Positions 4,749 to 12,418 of a DNA stretch of 22,095 bases are shown here, one piece after another (positions within the stretch are counted from its first letter, which is position 1; every line of letters begins with the position of its first letter). The stretch covers positions 1 to 22,095 of the IMG/VR virus record IMGVR_UViG_3300046451_000328; one strand, written 5' to 3'. The stretch is from a virus. Under the pieces are notes generated by a model, which worked only from the letters and a program-made list of their open reading frames with translations, was not told the origin of the DNA and made no database searches. Both the position numbers and the translations under genes were made by a program.

Positions 4749-6260
4749 TTATCCTATTAATTGTACTAAAACTGTAACATCTCCAGATGATGGTGCTGTT
4801 GCAAATCCTATTGTTACTGCACTAGTACTCGTTCTAACTACATCAGCATATACTGTTTCAAAACTAGATGTGTCATACATTTGTACCATAACTGCTCTAC
4901 TACCTAAATTATGAGTAACTGTTGCAGATACACTTCCTCCAACTGTTGTTGAATAGCGTCTTGCTTGTAACCCAGCCGGTGTAACTGCTAAACTTGCAGA
5001 TGAACTTGTTTTAGCTTCTGTTGTAGTAGCTAATTCAACAATACCTTTTGTAGTTAAATTTGCGTCAGGCTCATCTCCAGTATTTGTTCCAGATTGTCCA
5101 CTTAAATAAGTACTTGAAATTGCAGTTCCTTGCCATACACCAGTTCCAATAGTACCAACTGTTGTTAATGATGTGTTTCCAGCCGTTGGAGATTTTCCAG
5201 CTAATGCAGATGTTATTCCACTAGCATAAGAAGCATCATCTCCGATTGCTGCTGCTAATTCATTTAAAGTGTCTAATGCACCTGGAGCTCCTCCAACTAA
5301 TGAAGTGATTTTTCCAGTAACATAAGCCGTAGTTGCAATCTGTGTAGAGTTAGTTGCTGCACTTGCCGTAGGTGCAGTTGGTGTCCCAGTTAATGCTGGA
5401 GAAGCCTTTGGTGCTAAATTTGCAACTGTCATTCCTTTAACTCCAGCTAAATCTGTTAATTCTGAATCCATTACTGCACCAGCAGAAGTAACATTTGCTG
5501 CATCAGTAACATTTGCACCAGCTTCAATTCCGTCTAATTTAGAATTATCTGCACTTGTAAAATTAATCTGTGTTAGTCCACCATTACCAACAGAATATGT
5601 TGTATTAGTGTCAGTAGATGAAACAGTACCATTTGCAGCGATTGTAACATTAGTCCCTCCAGTTAAAGCAGCAACAACATTAGTTGTATCTGTAACGTCA
5701 GCACTTGCTTCAATAGCATCTAACTTAGATTTTAAAGTAGTAGTAAAATTCTTTTGAGTTAATCCACCATCTCCAACAGAATAAGTTGTATTAGTATCTG
5801 TTGATGATAAAACCCCACTACTTATACTTAAATTACTTCCTACTTTTATACCACCTAAAACTGAGCCAGATGCCGTTGGTAAAGAGAAATTATTTGCACT
5901 TGTAGCAATACCAGATAACTTAGAAGTTTGTGCAGATGAAATTCCAGTTTTAGCAGTATTTGCATCAATTTCAGCAATCGTTGCAGATGATAAAGCGATT
6001 GTTACAGAGCCACTTGTTCCACCACCAGTTAATCCAGTTCCAGTATTTACGGCAGTCATATCCCCAGTTGCAGATGATAAAGATACCCAAGCACTCGCAG
6101 TCGCATATTTTAAAATATCGCTTGATGTGTTGTAGTATAATTGTCCCTCAACTACGGCAGGGTCTGTCGCAAGTTTTTGCACAACTACGTTTAGTAATTG
6201 ATTGTCATTTAAATCTATTGTACCTTGTACGTCTAGATTATTTAAAAATTTAATAGCCAT
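4749..6260 (-). CDS. Tail-fibre protein with internal repeats, 503 aa
   Basis: Long Ala/Thr/Ser/Gly-rich fibre-like protein. The N-terminus (MAIKFLNNLDVQGTIDLNDN and following) resembles fibre attachment regions. The middle has a tandem repeat at residues 152-195 and 214-257 that shares STDTNTTYSVG and SKLD.IEA.A.VTD. It is followed by a TGTPTAPTASAATNSTQIAT collagen-like phage-fibre motif near 291-310. The last 70 residues contain VTHNLGSRAVMVQMYD, a beta tip module related to that of the 253-aa neighbour. It probably forms a trimeric fibre that binds the host surface. The start has a strong A-rich leader (AATAAACAAAAACAAAAAAA). No chaperone or enzymatic domain is visible. Confidence 0.85.
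   Translation of the reverse strand: MAIKFLNNLDVQGTIDLNDNQLLNVVVQKLATDPAVVEGQLYYNTSSDILKYATASAWVSLSSATGDMTAVNTGTGLTGGGTSGSVTIALSSATIAEIDANTAKTGISSAQTSKLSGIATSANNFSLPTASGSVLGGIKVGSNLSISSGVLSSTDTNTTYSVGDGGLTQKNFTTTLKSKLDAIEASADVTDTTNVVAALTGGTNVTIAANGTVSSTDTNTTYSVGNGGLTQINFTSADNSKLDGIEAGANVTDAANVTSAGAVMDSELTDLAGVKGMTVANLAPKASPALTGTPTAPTASAATNSTQIATTAYVTGKITSLVGGAPGALDTLNELAAAIGDDASYASGITSALAGKSPTAGNTSLTTVGTIGTGVWQGTAISSTYLSGQSGTNTGDEPDANLTTKGIVELATTTEAKTSSSASLAVTPAGLQARRYSTTVGGSVSATVTHNLGSRAVMVQMYDTSSFETVYADVVRTSTSAVTIGFATAPSSGDVTVLVQLIG
5490..5807 (-). repeat. Two-copy 186-bp-spaced repeat inside the tail-fibre gene
   Basis: Copies at 5676-5807 and 5490-5621 encode near-identical 44-residue blocks with SSTDTNTTYSVG and SKLD.IEA..NVTD-type cores, offset by 62 codons. 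The DNA remains clearly similar. This suits expansion of a repetitive fibre shaft by recombination. Confidence 0.8.
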
Positions 6261-6289
6261 TTTTTTTGTTTTTGTTTATTGTTAATTTA

Positions 6290-7051
6290 TTAGTTAAAGT
6301 ATGCCTTTCCACTAAAAGACGATACAAATGTTAGTGTTGCTTGTGTTGTTGAATTATAGCCAACTTGACCAATGACAACTGTACCAGCAGAATCTACAAC
6401 TGTTACACTCGGAAATTTATTTAAATTGTGATTCACTACCCAAGTTGCCGAAGCACTAGATTGTGTATGTGCAAAGTGTTTGTCGCCAATTCCGTCTGCC
6501 GCTGATTTAAAAACGAGTTTACCAGTATTTGCTTCCGATACTAAATACTCATCTGTCGATGCTTGTGTTTCTGTTAAGGTAAATCCAAAACCAGTATTAT
6601 AGTTTTCTGGTCTACCATTTGCTTCATTTACTAATACTAAATTTGTAGTATTGTCTGTTATTGTTTTAAATATTCTATGTGTAGTATCGTTTGCTGCCGT
6701 TAGTGATATAACTAAATCATCTATAATACTTGCAACTGTATCGTTAGTGTCTATTGCAATATCTATTCTTAAATCGCAATCATCTGGAGTAATTAAATTA
6801 CCAAGACCTCCAACATTAAAAGCTACGCAAATTTTCTTAGTATTACTTGTAGTCCATAAATAAAAATATTTATTATTTAGGCTACCATTACTATCTGCAA
6901 CTGGTACTAATGTAAGGGTGCTAACGTGATTTGTAGTTATATAAGATACGTTACCATCAATTTTTCCTATGACGCTATTATTACTCGCATCTTCAAATCT
7001 CTTTGGATTGTGTACTTGTGTCCCCTTTTGTTTACTATGAAAATTACTCAT
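6290..7051 (-). CDS. Virion/tail-fibre protein with beta tip module, 253 aa
   Basis: Probable virion surface or fibre protein. The N-terminus (MSNFHSKQKGTQVHNPKRFE) is a basic anchor-like segment. The middle is beta-rich with many Asn and Thr, including GNLITPDDCDLRIDIAIDTN and GRPENYNTGFGF. The C-terminal region, about 195-253, has DKHFAHTQSSASATW, VNHNLNKFPSVTVVDSAG and SSFSGKAYFN, a widespread phage fibre-tip module of the form 'W...HNL...P.V.v.D..G..v.G.v.y.....v...F....sG.ayl'. The neighbouring 503-aa fibre ends in a similar module. It lies 4 bp after the connector candidate and 30 bp ahead of the fibre. A role as fibre base or short fibre is inferred. Confidence 0.75.
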   Translation of the reverse strand: MSNFHSKQKGTQVHNPKRFEDASNNSVIGKIDGNVSYITTNHVSTLTLVPVADSNGSLNNKYFYLWTTSNTKKICVAFNVGGLGNLITPDDCDLRIDIAIDTNDTVASIIDDLVISLTAANDTTHRIFKTITDNTTNLVLVNEANGRPENYNTGFGFTLTETQASTDEYLVSEANTGKLVFKSAADGIGDKHFAHTQSSASATWVVNHNLNKFPSVTVVDSAGTVVIGQVGYNSTTQATLTFVSSFSGKAYFN

Positions 7052-7054
7052 CTA

Positions 7055-7591
7055 TTAATAAAATATTATTCCTCCCATTTTGTTAGCAGTAACATCTCCC
7101 ATAGCGTCCTCATCTTTATCAACGCTATTTTTGTATGTAGGATAATCACTTAAATTATTGTCGTCTGTCATAAAATCTAGCATATCTTGTAAAAATAACG
7201 TTGCCTTTCTAAAACAATCTTGCTTAATTAAATCAAATTGTTTTGGACTAACGGCAGTTGAAAAGTCATCTATGTTTTGCATAACACCAGTACCAGTTGT
7301 CTGATATTGGATATCATTTAACATTTCAAATTTAACAAACCAGCATAATGTTCTAATTAGATAATCATTCATAAGTGTAGTATTAGCAGCAGTTAAACTA
7401 GAAGCTGAATTTTGTATAACTAATTCTTCGTAATATGCTCTACCAATAGTTTTTTCTATATGAGTAATTTCTGCTATCTTAATAATATCAGTAGTAATTA
7501 GACCACCATCAAAATTAGCAGTATTTAAGGTTGCTATGATTTGGGCTTTACTGACTAACGTGTTTAAGTTATTTACGTTATTATAAGGCAT
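7055..7591 (-). CDS. Head-tail connector/adaptor candidate, 178 aa
   Basis: Mostly helical protein resembling phage head-tail connector proteins of the gp6-like class that stack under the portal. It opens PYNNVNNLNTLVSKAQIIAT. The segment DIIKIAEITHIEKTIGRAYY and the later NDYLIRTLCWFVKFEMLNDI are amphipathic helices like those of connector proteins found in Bacteroidota phages. The C-terminus is DVTANKMGGIIFY. The start overlaps the stop of the 144-aa gene (TAATG at 7589-7593), and that gene directly follows the portal, a usual neighbourhood for a connector. Family assignment is by similarity of pattern, not by search. Confidence 0.6.
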   Translation of the reverse strand: MPYNNVNNLNTLVSKAQIIATLNTANFDGGLITTDIIKIAEITHIEKTIGRAYYEELVIQNSASSLTAANTTLMNDYLIRTLCWFVKFEMLNDIQYQTTGTGVMQNIDDFSTAVSPKQFDLIKQDCFRKATLFLQDMLDFMTDDNNLSDYPTYKNSVDKDEDAMGDVTANKMGGIIFY

Positions 7592-8025
7592 TATGCAGTT
7601 ATTGTAGTTATTTCTATATCACAAACTAATGTGTTAGCCGTTCCTTTTACCATTAACATATCTGACAATGCAGTATCTCCCACAGCCATTTGATTATTCA
7701 TTAGTAAATATGAACCTCCAGCACCTAATTTAATTTGATAAAAACTAGCTGCCCCATTGTGAACGGCAAGCGTTACAAAATTAGTATCATCTAAATTAGT
7801 TATTCTGAAATACTCTAAACTATCTCCCACAACTGTACCAGCAGAATCTGCCGCTGCAAAATTTATTAATACTGTTGATGTTGTTGCACAAGACATTATT
7901 CTCGTTGATACTTCTCCTTGACTAGCAACTTCGTGAGTAATAGTGTTTCCGTGTGAATGTCCGTTTAAAGATATTAGTTCTGTTATAGTGCTTGTAAGTG
8001 TTGCTGCCGTTACTGTTGTAGCCAT
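7591..8025 (-). CDS. Small beta-rich virion protein next to the portal, 144 aa
   Basis: Small Thr/Ala-rich protein with a central segment EYFRITNLDDTNFVTLAVHN and KLGAGGSYLLMNNQM. Proteins with an 'r.tNLD.tN.v.l.....a....kL.aGgs.ll.n' core are known as virion proteins in marine phages, where they may decorate the head or form a fibre. The location between the portal and the connector candidate fits head decoration or an accessory structural role. The leader is A-rich (AATTTAAAATAAAACAAA), supporting the ATG at 8023-8025. No enzymatic motif is present. Confidence 0.65.
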   Translation of the reverse strand: MATTVTAATLTSTITELISLNGHSHGNTITHEVASQGEVSTRIMSCATTSTVLINFAAADSAGTVVGDSLEYFRITNLDDTNFVTLAVHNGAASFYQIKLGAGGSYLLMNNQMAVGDTALSDMLMVKGTANTLVCDIEITTITA

Positions 8026-8043
8026 TTTGTTTTATTTTAAATT

Positions 8044-9366
8044 TTAATATTCTTTTTTGTCTTTTTTATCTTCTTTTTCTTTTTTATCTTTTTCCTCTAT
8101 TACGATTTCCTCTGCATCAGCATCTACATCTTCTTCTTCTTTTTGGTTGTTTAATTTATCGTAATTAGGTTTCTCATCATATCCAATAATACTTCTTAAT
8201 TCGTTAATCTCTAATACTGTTGAAATATCAACATCACTAAAGAAAGAAATTGGTGGCTCATATTTAACGTTTAAATCCTCTGCACTAAATCCATTATCAA
8301 TTAATACTTTTCTTATTGGCTGCATTAAATAGTTTACTGTATTTTTTACCACTGTTGTCATAACCATTTCGTAAGCTATTCTAATTTCGCTTCCAGTATT
8401 ATTCATTTTACCAGCCGACACTATTCCAGACAATGCTGGTTGCCAGCGGTGTGCAGTTATAATGTTTTGATTTGTAGTGTTTTGTAAATCTAAAAAATTG
8501 CCCTCGCTTGTATCTCCAATAGGAGTTACTGTTGCTGGAGATGAATCTCCATTTTTTACCATAAATAAAATCTTCCCATTGTTGCCCTCTCCAGTAAATT
8601 TATTCTTAGCTTCTTCAATTAAGTTTTCTGCTTCATCGTCAGACATATCTCCGTTTATTTCAACTATTGCAGACGGCTGAAAATGATTTTTGAATTTACT
8701 ATTATTCCATCTTCCAATCTCATAATCAACTGATATTGATTCTAATACGGCAATATAATCTGGCATTCCGTAATGAGTAAATTCTGGCTCATATTTTTTT
8801 AAGTGTATTGCACTTCTTTTAACACCACCATCTCTTACAAAATCTGGATACAATGGTAAAACAACTGCCTTTGCTTTAGTGTGATTGTAATTTTCCCAAT
8901 CGTGATGTACTATAATGCTTTCAGTATCTTTTGCTTTTCTAACTTTCGTTGCGTCTATATGAAATAAATTAACACCACCTTCATAAGTTACTACCTCAAT
9001 ATAGGCATTTGCAAATGTATAATTATCAGATAATATCTTATACCATACATCAGTAAAATTTTCTGCGTTGCTATTTACGTTTTTAAAAAAATCAAGCAAT
9101 TTTTCGTCCTCTGTCATAAATCCACACCCAAGAGAAAATGCTACTTTCTGCTCTAATATAGACCTATGTGTTGCAGACTTTCTTCGCAACATAGCCAAAT
9201 GTTGAGGTAAATCGTTTTTAGCTTTATCTCCGAAAGGTATATAATCGTATGATAAATTTGCTAATTCTTTTTCCTCTGAAAAATCTCTTTGTGTTACAAA
9301 ATTCATTACTTTGAATTTCACTCCACCAGAAATGCTATTTTTTCTTACTTGCTTTCTTTTTGTCAT
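8044..9366 (-). CDS. Phage portal protein, 440 aa
   Basis: Forms the dodecameric ring through which DNA enters and leaves the capsid. Recognised by size, composition and segments such as NDLPQHLAMLRRKSATHRSI and LEQKVAFSLGCGF near the N-terminus. Also present are FANAYIEVV, a central HYGMPDYIAVLESISVDYEI, and the later NIITAHRWQPALSGI (the 'hr.p..l.gi' region common in portals). Length is typical for siphovirus portals. The last 40 residues are an unusually charged tail (VIEEKDKKEKEDKKDKKEY). The start overlaps the end of the upstream CxC gene by 32 bp, an arrangement that suggests coupling. Its position after rather than before protease and capsid is non-canonical. Confidence 0.85.
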   Translation of the reverse strand: MTKRKQVRKNSISGGVKFKVMNFVTQRDFSEEKELANLSYDYIPFGDKAKNDLPQHLAMLRRKSATHRSILEQKVAFSLGCGFMTEDEKLLDFFKNVNSNAENFTDVWYKILSDNYTFANAYIEVVTYEGGVNLFHIDATKVRKAKDTESIIVHHDWENYNHTKAKAVVLPLYPDFVRDGGVKRSAIHLKKYEPEFTHYGMPDYIAVLESISVDYEIGRWNNSKFKNHFQPSAIVEINGDMSDDEAENLIEEAKNKFTGEGNNGKILFMVKNGDSSPATVTPIGDTSEGNFLDLQNTTNQNIITAHRWQPALSGIVSAGKMNNTGSEIRIAYEMVMTTVVKNTVNYLMQPIRKVLIDNGFSAEDLNVKYEPPISFFSDVDISTVLEINELRSIIGYDEKPNYDKLNNQKEEEDVDADAEEIVIEEKDKKEKEDKKDKKEY

Positions 9367-9598
9367 TAGTGTAAGTTGGTTTGTTTTCTATAATTTCTAC
9401 TGAATCATATCCATTTCTATGTAAATTTTCTAACGTGCTTTGCGTTATGTGTTCTACAAAAATTTTTTCTCTACCGAAACGAATCCAAGTCGATGACGCT
9501 ACATCATCTTTCAGTTTGTAAGTTACATTTTTTTTCATAATCTTATTTAATTTATTAATTATTTTTTCGTTCTTAGTTTTATTACAATTACAACTCAT
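9335..9598 (-). CDS. Small basic CxC protein upstream of portal, 87 aa
   Basis: Unrecognised small basic protein. The preferred start is the ATG at 9596-9598, giving MSCNCNKTKNEK; a longer frame begins at 9634 but its start would lie inside the terminator stem. Features are a Cys-x-Cys at residues 3-5, a lysine-rich helix, a central RFGREKIFVEHITQSTLENL and a lysine tail KKKASKKK. The frame overlaps the portal start by 32 bp, and both proteins are lysine-rich there. It lies just downstream of the intrinsic terminator. It may be a virion-associated or assembly protein. Confidence 0.65.
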   Translation of the reverse strand: MSCNCNKTKNEKIINKLNKIMKKNVTYKLKDDVASSTWIRFGREKIFVEHITQSTLENLHRNGYDSVEIIENKPTYTNDKKKASKKK

Positions 9599-9611
9599 TA
9601 TTTTATACAAG

Positions 9612-9649
9612 AAAAAAAGCTGGATAGTGAGCATAACTCGCTACCCAGC
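9612..9649 (-). terminator. Strong intrinsic terminator after the tail-tube candidate
   Basis: On the minus strand, arms 9637-9649 and 9619-9631 form a 13-position stem (11 Watson-Crick, one G-U, one mismatch) with a 5-nt loop, followed directly by seven Ts (9612-9618). An A-run at 9651-9654 can extend the stem by pairing with the T-run, and a shorter T-run there may give weak bidirectional activity. It begins about 35 nt after the stop of the 199-aa gene and ends 14 nt before the next start, so portal transcription must read through or start from an unseen promoter. Confidence 0.85.
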
Positions 9650-9683
9650 CTTTTAAAATACAAACACTATTTTCTGTTCCTTC

Positions 9684-10283
9684 TTAAGATAGAATGTATG
9701 ACTGGTCTCCAGTCGTTTCTATTTCTACACCATTCCCAGATGCATCATATTCTCTAGGATATTCAGCCATAACACCAGTTAATTTTACAACTGTTTCGTT
9801 AGGGTCTTGTAATGCAGTTCCAGAATTTTGCTCTCCACTTCCAAACTCTAAGAAAGCGTCTGGAGAAAAGATGTTGTCATATCCTAATACAAACTTATAA
9901 GTTACATCAGTTGCATCAGTTGCATACGTTTCAACGATTGCAAATAATCCACAAGAATCTTTTAAGTTCTCTAATCTAGCATTTACTTCCGAAGTTATTT
10001 TCGGTATTGTAAATCCTAATTCAGTTTCTACTACTGTTGAGCCATTTTCTCTTGTTGCGTTAGCAGTGTAGTAAGCAGTTTCTCTGTCAAATTCAAATTT
10101 AAACATATATGCACCACCAGTAGTTACAAAACCACCGATAGATGTAAATGTATGTGTATTCGCAGCCGTTCCTATTGTAGCGGAAGTTACATTTGCTACC
10201 TCTCCTAAATAAATAGCTTTGATACCTCCTCTACGATTTCTGTCTGAACAAGTAATTACGTGTCCTTTTGTTAATACTCCCAT
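9684..10283 (-). CDS. Major tail tube protein candidate, 199 aa
   Basis: Probable tail tube protein. It starts MGVLTKGHVITCSDRNRRGG followed by IKAIYLGEV, then beta-rich sequence with KFEFDRETAYYTANATRENG and a C-terminal GTALQDPNETVVKLTGVMAE and YPREYD. Proteins of this length and pattern are found beside the capsid gene in Bacteroidota phages (recalled). The terminator just after it would suit a very abundant product. It could instead be a head decoration protein. The A-rich leader (AACTTAAAAAAATAAAATAAA) supports the ATG at 10281-10283. If it is the tube, it is separated from the tape measure by six genes, unlike most siphoviruses. Confidence 0.6.
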   Translation of the reverse strand: MGVLTKGHVITCSDRNRRGGIKAIYLGEVANVTSATIGTAANTHTFTSIGGFVTTGGAYMFKFEFDRETAYYTANATRENGSTVVETELGFTIPKITSEVNARLENLKDSCGLFAIVETYATDATDVTYKFVLGYDNIFSPDAFLEFGSGEQNSGTALQDPNETVVKLTGVMAEYPREYDASGNGVEIETTGDQSYILS

Positions 10284-10309
10284 TTTATTTTATTTTTTTA
10301 AGTTAGTAA

Positions 10310-11329
10310 TTATATTGTATCGTTAGAATCAGCAGTAACAGTTAACTCAGCGTTTTTGAAATTCGTTCCAATTACATACTCAAATCTAAATCTATTAACT
10401 TTCTCATCTTTATTGTACCAAACATCAGCACCACTTACTGCATTATAATCAGTAGCAATAACAATGTTATTTTTAACAGTTAAAACACTAAGATGTCCAT
10501 CAAGTTTTTTTGCTGGAGTATGTAAAGATTTAGCAGTTAAAGGTACTGCAATATTTGAATCAGTAGTTATATGAGTATCCCATTGTCCCATTTCTACAAC
10601 TGGAATTCCTTGATAAGCTAAAGATGGAGTTCCGTTTACAGAAGATAGGTAAGCTAATTCTTGGTTACCAGTTCTTAATGTTGCTCTGTAATTATCACAC
10701 ATTGAACGAGTTGCAAAGAATACTAAATCAGCTCTATTCTCCATTCCTTCGTTTGGCATAGCGTTTAATTGTGCTTGAAAAGTATCTCTTGCAGTATTAG
10801 CAATTAATGTAGAAACTACTTCTAATTTCTGTGCAGTTGGTAAACCAGCTAATTGCTTTAAAATTCCATCATAAGAATTATAGTCAGCATAAGCATTTGC
10901 AGCATTTGCTGAATCAGAAAACCATAGTTGTCTTTCTAAATCTCTTTTAACACCTCTTAGCATAATGTCAGCAACAATCGTTTGTAAGATTGTCCCAGTA
11001 ATATCATCTTTGTTTAATCCTAATTTTAGTAACTCTCCTTTAATTGTATTAAAGAAAGTTCCACCTGATTGCTCAATTTCTGCTTCCATTCTTGCAACAG
11101 TAATTGTTCTTTGCGTATATGTTACACCAGTTTGACCTTGAAATCCAGCAGCTTCTGCTATTGTGATTTTATCTAGTGTAGAAAATTTGTCTAGTTTTTG
11201 TGAAGACTTCACATTTGTCATTATCTCGAAATAATCTAAAGCACTATTCTGTACGAATAATGGTTGTAGAAAATACTTTTGAGCATCTTCTTTAGAATAA
11301 GTTAATGAGCTTGTAATTAGATTTGCCAT
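10310..11329 (-). CDS. Major capsid protein, 339 aa
   Basis: Main capsid subunit, probably with the HK97 fold. Diagnostic stretches are DYFEIMTNVKSSQKLDKFST, TQRTITVARMEAEIEQSGGT, LRGVKRDLERQLWFSDSANA, and the late AYLSSVNGTPSLAYQGIPVVEM followed by IATDYNAVSGADVWYNKDEK. These are typical of major capsid proteins of about 340 residues in Bacteroidota phages. It follows the ClpP-type protease by 26 bp, the classical protease-capsid arrangement. There is no separate scaffold gene; the protease C-terminus may provide it. The A-rich leader AATAACAAATAAAAAAAGAA supports the start at 11327-11329. High expression is expected. Confidence 0.9.
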   Translation of the reverse strand: MANLITSSLTYSKEDAQKYFLQPLFVQNSALDYFEIMTNVKSSQKLDKFSTLDKITIAEAAGFQGQTGVTYTQRTITVARMEAEIEQSGGTFFNTIKGELLKLGLNKDDITGTILQTIVADIMLRGVKRDLERQLWFSDSANAANAYADYNSYDGILKQLAGLPTAQKLEVVSTLIANTARDTFQAQLNAMPNEGMENRADLVFFATRSMCDNYRATLRTGNQELAYLSSVNGTPSLAYQGIPVVEMGQWDTHITTDSNIAVPLTAKSLHTPAKKLDGHLSVLTVKNNIVIATDYNAVSGADVWYNKDEKVNRFRFEYVIGTNFKNAELTVTADSNDTI

Positions 11330-11355
11330 TTTTTTCTTTTTTTATTTGTTAATTA

Positions 11356-12360
11356 TTAGTTCTTTTTTGTAAAATTGAAAGCACCATCTCCATCAATCAT
11401 TTCATTTGCAGTATCTCCCCAAACATTTGTTTCGGAAGAATCTGGTGTAGTAACCACAGGGTCTGCAGTTTCTTCTACTTCACTAGGTGTAGCATTATGT
11501 TTATTTATTTCTGCTTCAAGGTCTGCTTTTTCTACTTCCATAGATGCAATAGTTTCTTCCATTGTAGCAATTAAACTTTTTGAAGAATCTAATTCAGTAT
11601 GTACTGAATCTAATTCAACTAATTTTTCAGAGAATCCAATTATCTGTTCCTTGATACTTTCATCGTCTGTAATATTTACTGTAACATCTTCTGTTACTTC
11701 TTTAGCTTCTACCTCTGTATTTGTTACAAAATTAGCAACTGCATTTTTAAGGTCTAAAAGCATATTTTTAACTTCTTCCATTTCTGTATTATTTTCGTTA
11801 GTATATTTATCTTCTACCCATTTAGGTATATTATTAGTTATCTTTGTCAAATCAAAATGAGCAGCTACTTTGATTGCTTCGGTTACATTATCAATTAGTC
11901 CTACTTCCATAGCTTCGTTACTTGTAAACCAAGTTTCCTCGTCCATCATTTTGATAATTTCTTTTTCAGAAATATTTGATTTTCCTTTATAAATTGTAAC
12001 CATTTGTCCTTTCATTTTATCTAATAATTCTGCTCGTTTAGATAAATCTTTACTCTCTCCCATAACTCCAGCCGAAGGATTGTGAATCATTATTAAAGAA
12101 TTTTCTGACGCTGATATTGAATCTCCAGCCAACATAATGATTGAAGCCATAGACGCTGATAATCCTTCTATTTCAATAGATACTTTTCCGTCATATTTTT
12201 TTAAGGCATTATAAATAGCCATACCCTCAAAAACATCTCCACCTACTGAATTTATCCTTACAAGAATATCATCTCCTTTAGCATCATTGATTTGCTCAAT
12301 TACGTTTTTAGCCGTAAGGTCAAAGCTACCAATTACGTCATAAATTAAAATTTCTTTCAT
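11356..12360 (-). CDS. ClpP-type prohead protease with scaffold-like C-terminus, 334 aa
   Basis: Serine peptidase of family S14 that matures the prohead. Residues 1-160 form the ClpP domain. The nucleophile Ser70 is in GLSASMAS (66-73), His93 in MIHNPSAG, and Asp157 in EVGLIDNV. RINSVGGDVFEG at 35-46 is the substrate-strand and oxyanion-hole region. From about 190 to 300 the protein is acidic and coiled-coil-like (DSVHTELDSSKSLIATMEET), resembling scaffolding domains fused to phage proteases, and it ends GDGAFNFTKKN. Self-cleavage of this part during maturation is likely but not shown. The gene precedes the capsid gene, as expected. Confidence 0.88.
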   Translation of the reverse strand: MKEILIYDVIGSFDLTAKNVIEQINDAKGDDILVRINSVGGDVFEGMAIYNALKKYDGKVSIEIEGLSASMASIIMLAGDSISASENSLIMIHNPSAGVMGESKDLSKRAELLDKMKGQMVTIYKGKSNISEKEIIKMMDEETWFTSNEAMEVGLIDNVTEAIKVAAHFDLTKITNNIPKWVEDKYTNENNTEMEEVKNMLLDLKNAVANFVTNTEVEAKEVTEDVTVNITDDESIKEQIIGFSEKLVELDSVHTELDSSKSLIATMEETIASMEVEKADLEAEINKHNATPSEVEETADPVVTTPDSSETNVWGDTANEMIDGDGAFNFTKKN

Positions 12361-12418
12361 ATTGTTTGTTTGTTTAATGCAATAATACTAAATATAAATT
12401 AAACAGTTTACGAAGTTA

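Noticed and set aside
9599-9634. Longer N-terminus of the CxC protein from 9634
   Set aside because: The start would be inside the terminator hairpin; the ATG at 9596-9598 follows it and gives a better N-terminus.
11375-11860. 161-codon plus-strand open frame
   Set aside because: It lies wholly antisense to the protease C-terminal coding region, has no leader of the usual type, and its Ser/Val-rich product is what the complement of this acidic coding sequence would give.
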